This document shows, one piece after another, positions 23,231 through 26,447 of a DNA stretch of 26,447 nucleotides (positions are counted from its first letter, which is position 1; each line of letters starts with the position of its first letter). The notes beneath the pieces were generated by a model. The model saw only the letters and a program-made list of their open reading frames with translations, was not told the DNA's origin and ran no database searches. Location: NCBI GenBank assembly GCA_023262965.1, contig JALQXX010000022.1, positions 1 through 26,447 on the forward strand, written 5' to 3'. The translations under genes were made by a program, and so were the position numbers. This DNA comes from Candidatus Marinamargulisbacteria bacterium (GTDB lineage Bacteria; Margulisbacteria; Marinamargulisbacteria; UBA817).

Positions 23231-25713
23231 CCTTACCACGCCGAACCTTACTCACCATTCTTCGGATGCCGCGGCGGTATCAGCTGGCGATTGCGAGTGT
23301 ATTAACGGTTAGCATGATGCTGATGAACGGGCATCATTTTTTGACCCGTGGGCTCAGCAATACCCTGGCCAATCAGTCCAAATCCTTGCTGACTGCCGAC
23401 ATTGAAATTGCCAGTACACGGCCATTATCGGCCGATGCGATTGCGGCCATTACCCAGACCCTTCCCGCTCATGACGTGGCTACGCGCCGCATTTTTTCGA
23501 GTATGATTCAAACCGGTGACACCCCCACGATTATTGAAGTGGTTGCGGTCGACAACGCCTACCCACTGGTTGGGGATTGCTTGGTTCACACCGCAACGGG
23601 TGTTTCGCCCATTCAGACGATTATGTCACAGCAACCGAACCCCATTGTGATTGCGGCGGCCTTGGCTGAGGTCCATGGTATCAACTTGGGCGATCCGCTC
23701 ACCATTGGTCGATTTACCGGAACCGTACAGGGCATTGTTGCAAGCGAACCGGATATTCGCATTCAATCGGTGGCCTACGGGCCGCGTGTGTATGTTCATG
23801 CAGACGATGTATTGCGCATGGGGTTTGACCCGGCGTTATCGCGTATGTACCACTCCCGATTCATTCGGTTAAGCGATCCCGCGGGGGCGATTGACGCTAC
23901 CATTGCCCGTCTTCAAGCGGCGTTGGGCATTGTGGGAAACAGCAAAACGATTCAAGGCTCCTATGGGCCTTCGCAACCCATTGTTGTGCGGGGGTATCGC
24001 GACATTAATCCGGCGATGATTCAAGGCTTTTATCAACTCAATCGCTTTTTTGGATGGCTGTCGGTGATGCTCTTACTGGTGTCGTGTTTGGCCTTTGGGT
24101 ACATTAGCTGGCTGCAACGGTATCGGGCGCAGGCATCCATTGACCAATTGCGTCATTTGGGGGTGCCGTATGCCACAATTCAACGCACATTTTTTGCGGC
24201 AAGTTTGCGATTGAGTCATATTATTGTTGGTTTGGGACTATTGGGGGGATGGGGATTGGCCCAAATCACGGGGCAAATGATGTATGCTGCAATTGGGATC
24301 TCGGGCTCTTGGCTGATGCCAACCCTCGTTGACCTAATTACCTTAAGTGCACTGGGGTATGTGACGGTTGTGGGGACTGCGGGAATAGTGGGGTATGTAT
24401 CCCATCATTCGGATGCCTCGCCACGCCAAAAACAGGCCATTCTTGGTGGGGGGATGGCTCTATTTATAGCCCTTTTATGGGGAATAGGCGGGGGGTCTAT
24501 CCTGGAATTTGTATGGGGATTGGGCGGACTTTTGGTGGCGATTGCCGTATTTTATGGATTGGATCGACTACTACGATACGTCCTAACACGGCTGCCTTTG
24601 CCCCAATCCCTGCCGCTACGATTGGCCATTATTTACCTGCGTCAGGCCCAAGCACTGCGCACAACGTCCATCATCACACTCGGAATGGCCCTAACGGTTA
24701 TTATGGTTATTGCGCACTATAAAGCGTCCTTACTGGCGGAATTTACGCCGAAGAATAGCATTCCCCAGTTGTTTGTTATGGACATTTACCCCGATCAAAA
24801 AGAGGCCTTTATGGCCATGTTTACCGAATCCACTATTGCGCCACTGGTTCGCGGTCGAATTCGGACCATTAATGACGTTCCCGCAACCGACTATGCCCAA
24901 AATGCCGGTATCGATGACCCGTATTTTTTGTTTCGTGAGCAAAATGTGAGTTCACGGGCAACCACTCAAGTCGGTGAATCCATTCGCGAGGGCCAGTGGT
25001 TTACCCCTGAGGATCCCCGCATTGAAATGAGTATCGAAGAACGCTTTGCCAACCAATTGGCGTTGTCATTAAACGATACCGTTACCTTTGATATGATGGG
25101 TCAACCCCTTACAGCCACCATTACCAGCATCCGACGTGTGGATTGGGGAACGTTTTTACCCAATTTTTTTATGATTATTGAACCGCCCTACCTAGCCCCC
25201 TTTCCCCAGACCCATGTGGCCGCAATCCCTCCCCTAGCGAATCAGCCCCTGGCCGATATTAAGCGGGATTTGGCGCGTGCATTCCCAACCGTTGCGGTGA
25301 TTGATATTGCCCAAACCAGTCAAAAAATCATGGGGTTTTTACAGATTATTGGGACGGCCGTTACCGTAGGTGCCCTGTACGCAACGGCCATTGGCGTGGT
25401 GCTTCTACTGGTGGTTTTTTCGTTATTATCGGATCTGCGTCAGGCCAGTGCCATGCAACTGTATTGGATTGGGATGCCGATATCCCACATTCATCGCATG
25501 ATTCACTACGAACACGGGATAATTATTGGCCTGATTAGTGTGACCAGTGCCATTGTTAGCACCATCAGTTATGCCCTATTAATCGCTCGAAGCCCACTGC
25601 CTTTTACACTCAATCCATGGCCCCTATTTCTCACACCCTTGGTATTAGTCGCTATTGCAAGCCGCCATTGGCGATCCCATCAGCAGCATTGGACACCCCA
25701 AACCGATGTTTAA
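23227..25713 (+). CDS. ybbP: ABC transporter permease, YbbP/FtsX family
   Basis: Membrane partner of the YbbA-like ATPase. 828 residues from the ATG at 23227, near the ~804 of E. coli YbbP. One membrane helix near residues 15-40 (YQLAIASVLTVSMMLMNG), then a large periplasmic MacB_PCD-like domain (to ~270), helices around 275-300, 320-345, 360-390, 405-425, 430-455 and 475-500, a second periplasmic domain (~500-700), and three closing helices including AIGVVLLLVVFSLL and IIIGLISVTSAIVS. So it has two FtsX modules fused with two extra helices, as in YbbP. The frame is open upstream to a TTG at 23182, but the ATGA overlap with ybbA fixes the start at 23227. The 3' end overlaps ybgC by 8 bases. 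Whether it moves a substrate or transmits force is unknown. Confidence 0.9.
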   Translation: MTLPRRTLLTILRMPRRYQLAIASVLTVSMMLMNGHHFLTRGLSNTLANQSKSLLTADIEIASTRPLSADAIAAITQTLPAHDVATRRIFSSMIQTGDTPTIIEVVAVDNAYPLVGDCLVHTATGVSPIQTIMSQQPNPIVIAAALAEVHGINLGDPLTIGRFTGTVQGIVASEPDIRIQSVAYGPRVYVHADDVLRMGFDPALSRMYHSRFIRLSDPAGAIDATIARLQAALGIVGNSKTIQGSYGPSQPIVVRGYRDINPAMIQGFYQLNRFFGWLSVMLLLVSCLAFGYISWLQRYRAQASIDQLRHLGVPYATIQRTFFAASLRLSHIIVGLGLLGGWGLAQITGQMMYAAIGISGSWLMPTLVDLITLSALGYVTVVGTAGIVGYVSHHSDASPRQKQAILGGGMALFIALLWGIGGGSILEFVWGLGGLLVAIAVFYGLDRLLRYVLTRLPLPQSLPLRLAIIYLRQAQALRTTSIITLGMALTVIMVIAHYKASLLAEFTPKNSIPQLFVMDIYPDQKEAFMAMFTESTIAPLVRGRIRTINDVPATDYAQNAGIDDPYFLFREQNVSSRATTQVGESIREGQWFTPEDPRIEMSIEERFANQLALSLNDTVTFDMMGQPLTATITSIRRVDWGTFLPNFFMIIEPPYLAPFPQTHVAAIPPLANQPLADIKRDLARAFPTVAVIDIAQTSQKIMGFLQIIGTAVTVGALYATAIGVVLLLVVFSLLSDLRQASAMQLYWIGMPISHIHRMIHYEHGIIIGLISVTSAIVSTISYALLIARSPLPFTLNPWPLFLTPLVLVAIASRHWRSHQQHWTPQTDV

Positions 25714-26116
25714 AACCGATCCTTACCGTGTATACATGTACGATACCGACGCCGCCGGGGTGGTGCACCACAGTCAATACATTCGCTATTTAGAAGCCGG
25801 TCGTATTGAATACTTGCGGTGGCTGGGGATCCCTTACCTGACGTTCCAGGAACAAGGGATTGGATTTGTTCCTACAACATTAACCATTCAGTACCGCAAA
25901 CCCTTGCGTCAAGACGATGCCTATTGCGTTACCGTGGCGGTGGAATCGTATAAGCGCGCCAGCTTCACCCTTCGGCAAACCATTGTCTGCAACGACGTGT
26001 GTTATGTGATGGCGACTGTGACCCTGGCCTGTGTCACGGAACCGGATTTTACGCCGGTTCGTTTGCCGGAGAGACTTCTTAAGGTTTTGGCGGAAGCTTC
26101 AAAGACTGTGGTCTAA
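25706..26116 (+). CDS. ybgC: Hot-dog thioesterase, YbgC/4-HBT family
   Basis: Acyl-CoA thioesterase of the 4-hydroxybenzoyl-CoA thioesterase fold; YbgC acts on short-chain or malonyl-like acyl-CoAs and associates with the Tol-Pal cluster in proteobacteria. 136 residues from the ATG at 25706. YDTDAAGVVHHSQYIRYLE (about 12-30) carries the catalytic aspartate (D15) and the family signature; VPTTLTIQYRKPLRQDD marks the second strand block. The start at 25706, overlapping ybbP by 8 bases, gives the normal family length; the frame is open further up inside ybbP but that is not needed. No tol or pal genes follow; the next gene runs the other way. Its 3' end overlaps that gene by 38 bases. Confidence 0.91.
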   Translation: MFKTDPYRVYMYDTDAAGVVHHSQYIRYLEAGRIEYLRWLGIPYLTFQEQGIGFVPTTLTIQYRKPLRQDDAYCVTVAVESYKRASFTLRQTIVCNDVCYVMATVTLACVTEPDFTPVRLPERLLKVLAEASKTVV

Positions 26117-26447
26117 ATTTTAACGACCTATTTACTTGTTCGCGTAGTAGCGTGTCGTAAGCCAGGCTAGTGTGGAATTCCAGTGGATTCGAATGTGGTG
26201 TAGTAAATTGGTTAGATGGCGATCGTGTAGTAAATTGGTTAAATGGAACATGACCGCGCTGCGTACCCTGAAGAGACGTGGGTTGAGACGATGCCTCTGT
26301 AATTTCGTTGACAAATGTTCGGCATGTTTCGGTTAATTGTTGACACAAAGGAAAAAGATTCTTTTTAATTTTTTCAATCATTCCATCTGGAACAATAAAA
26401 CTATCAAAGTTATCAAAATCAATTGATTTTACATCTTCCCATACAAG
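26079..26447 (-). CDS. Unknown protein with internal peptide repeat (5' partial)
   Basis: The frame is open from the window edge (26447) to a TAA at 26079, 122 residues, so the start lies outside the window or at the internal ATG 26381. The first ~50 residues (VWEDVKSIDFDNFDSFIVPDG, shown here as VWEDVKSIDF and NFDSFIVPDG) look like an ordinary folded protein. The last ~65 are low-complexity, rich in Thr, Ser, Pro and Gln, with a nine-residue unit NQFTTxxxx occurring twice. Nothing here matches a family I know. It converges on ybgC with a 38-base overlap, unusually long for this genome; a start at 26381 would give 100 residues. The C-terminal part could be disordered, or the stop region could be eroded. 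Coding status is likely upstream, less certain at the 3' end. Confidence 0.5.
   Translation of the reverse strand, partial: LVWEDVKSIDFDNFDSFIVPDGMIEKIKKNLFPLCQQLTETCRTFVNEITEASSQPTSLQGTQRGHVPFNQFTTRSPSNQFTTPHSNPLEFHTSLAYDTLLREQVNRSLKFRPQSLKLPPKP
26198..26246. repeat. Two tandem 27-base units
   Basis: A 22-base block beginning GTGTAGTAAATTGGTTA occurs at 26198-26219 and again at 26225-26246. The copies differ at one base, and their starts are 27 bases apart. On the minus strand each encodes the peptide NQFTT within the terminal unknown gene, so the period keeps the reading frame. Confidence 0.85.

Noticed and set aside
26198-26246. CRISPR-like repeat
   Set aside because: Only two copies, 5 bases between them, and the period is a multiple of three inside an open frame; a coding tandem repeat.

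Overview
The window is 26.4 kb of tightly packed bacterial chromosome with 22 protein-coding genes, two of them cut by the window edges. I see no tRNA or rRNA gene, insertion sequence, phage gene or CRISPR array. The organism has two membranes: there is a TolC-type channel with an RND pump, a UPF0164/PorV-like barrel and a LytM-type murein peptidase. The phylum cannot be fixed from the sequence. The mix of a proteobacterial-type large NAD glutamate dehydrogenase, a yeast-like LeuA, carboxyspermidine-route polyamine genes and a UPF0164-like barrel suggests a lineage outside the well-studied Proteobacteria (spirochaete- or Margulisbacteria-like groups are guesses).

Layout. (1) 2-1256, plus: an EnvC/LytM-type M23 peptidase (5' end cut off) and smpB. 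(2) 13496-1272, minus: an exported four-cysteine protein of unknown function, NAD-glutamate dehydrogenase, leuA, a TolC-like protein, an RND pump and a lipoate-protein ligase. From leuA down the genes are nearly fused, and no periplasmic adaptor gene accompanies the pump. (3) 13556-18717, mostly plus: an agmatinase-family enzyme, then carboxy(nor)spermidine dehydrogenase, carboxy(nor)spermidine decarboxylase and tlyA. This looks like a spermidine-synthesis locus. A minus-strand gene inside it encodes a helicase C-terminal half with a DbpA-type RNA-binding domain and no ATPase half. (4) 19510-18704, minus: a UPF0164/PorV-like barrel. (5) 19557-26116, plus: mgtC/sapB-like, pdxA, rsmA, tesA-like, ybbA, ybbP and ybgC, a seven-gene run held together mostly by 1-8 base overlaps. 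(6) 26447-26079, minus: a 5'-truncated unknown gene with a 27-base internal repeat.

How the genes work together. The agmatinase-family protein can supply putrescine to the dehydrogenase/decarboxylase pair, which makes spermidine without S-adenosylmethionine decarboxylase. Three genes act on ribosomes or rescue (smpB, tlyA, rsmA), and the helicase-like protein may bind 23S rRNA. tesA-ybbA-ybbP and pdxA-rsmA are neighbourhoods familiar from E. coli.

The most interesting signal is regulatory. Seven genes that may begin transcription units have a TAnnnT hexamer 6-8 bases before the start codon, where transcription would begin at or within about two bases of the ATG. Several operon-internal genes instead carry clear Shine-Dalgarno sequences. 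This suggests widespread leaderless mRNAs. Three of the four tail-to-tail gene pairs overlap and none has a recognisable intrinsic terminator.
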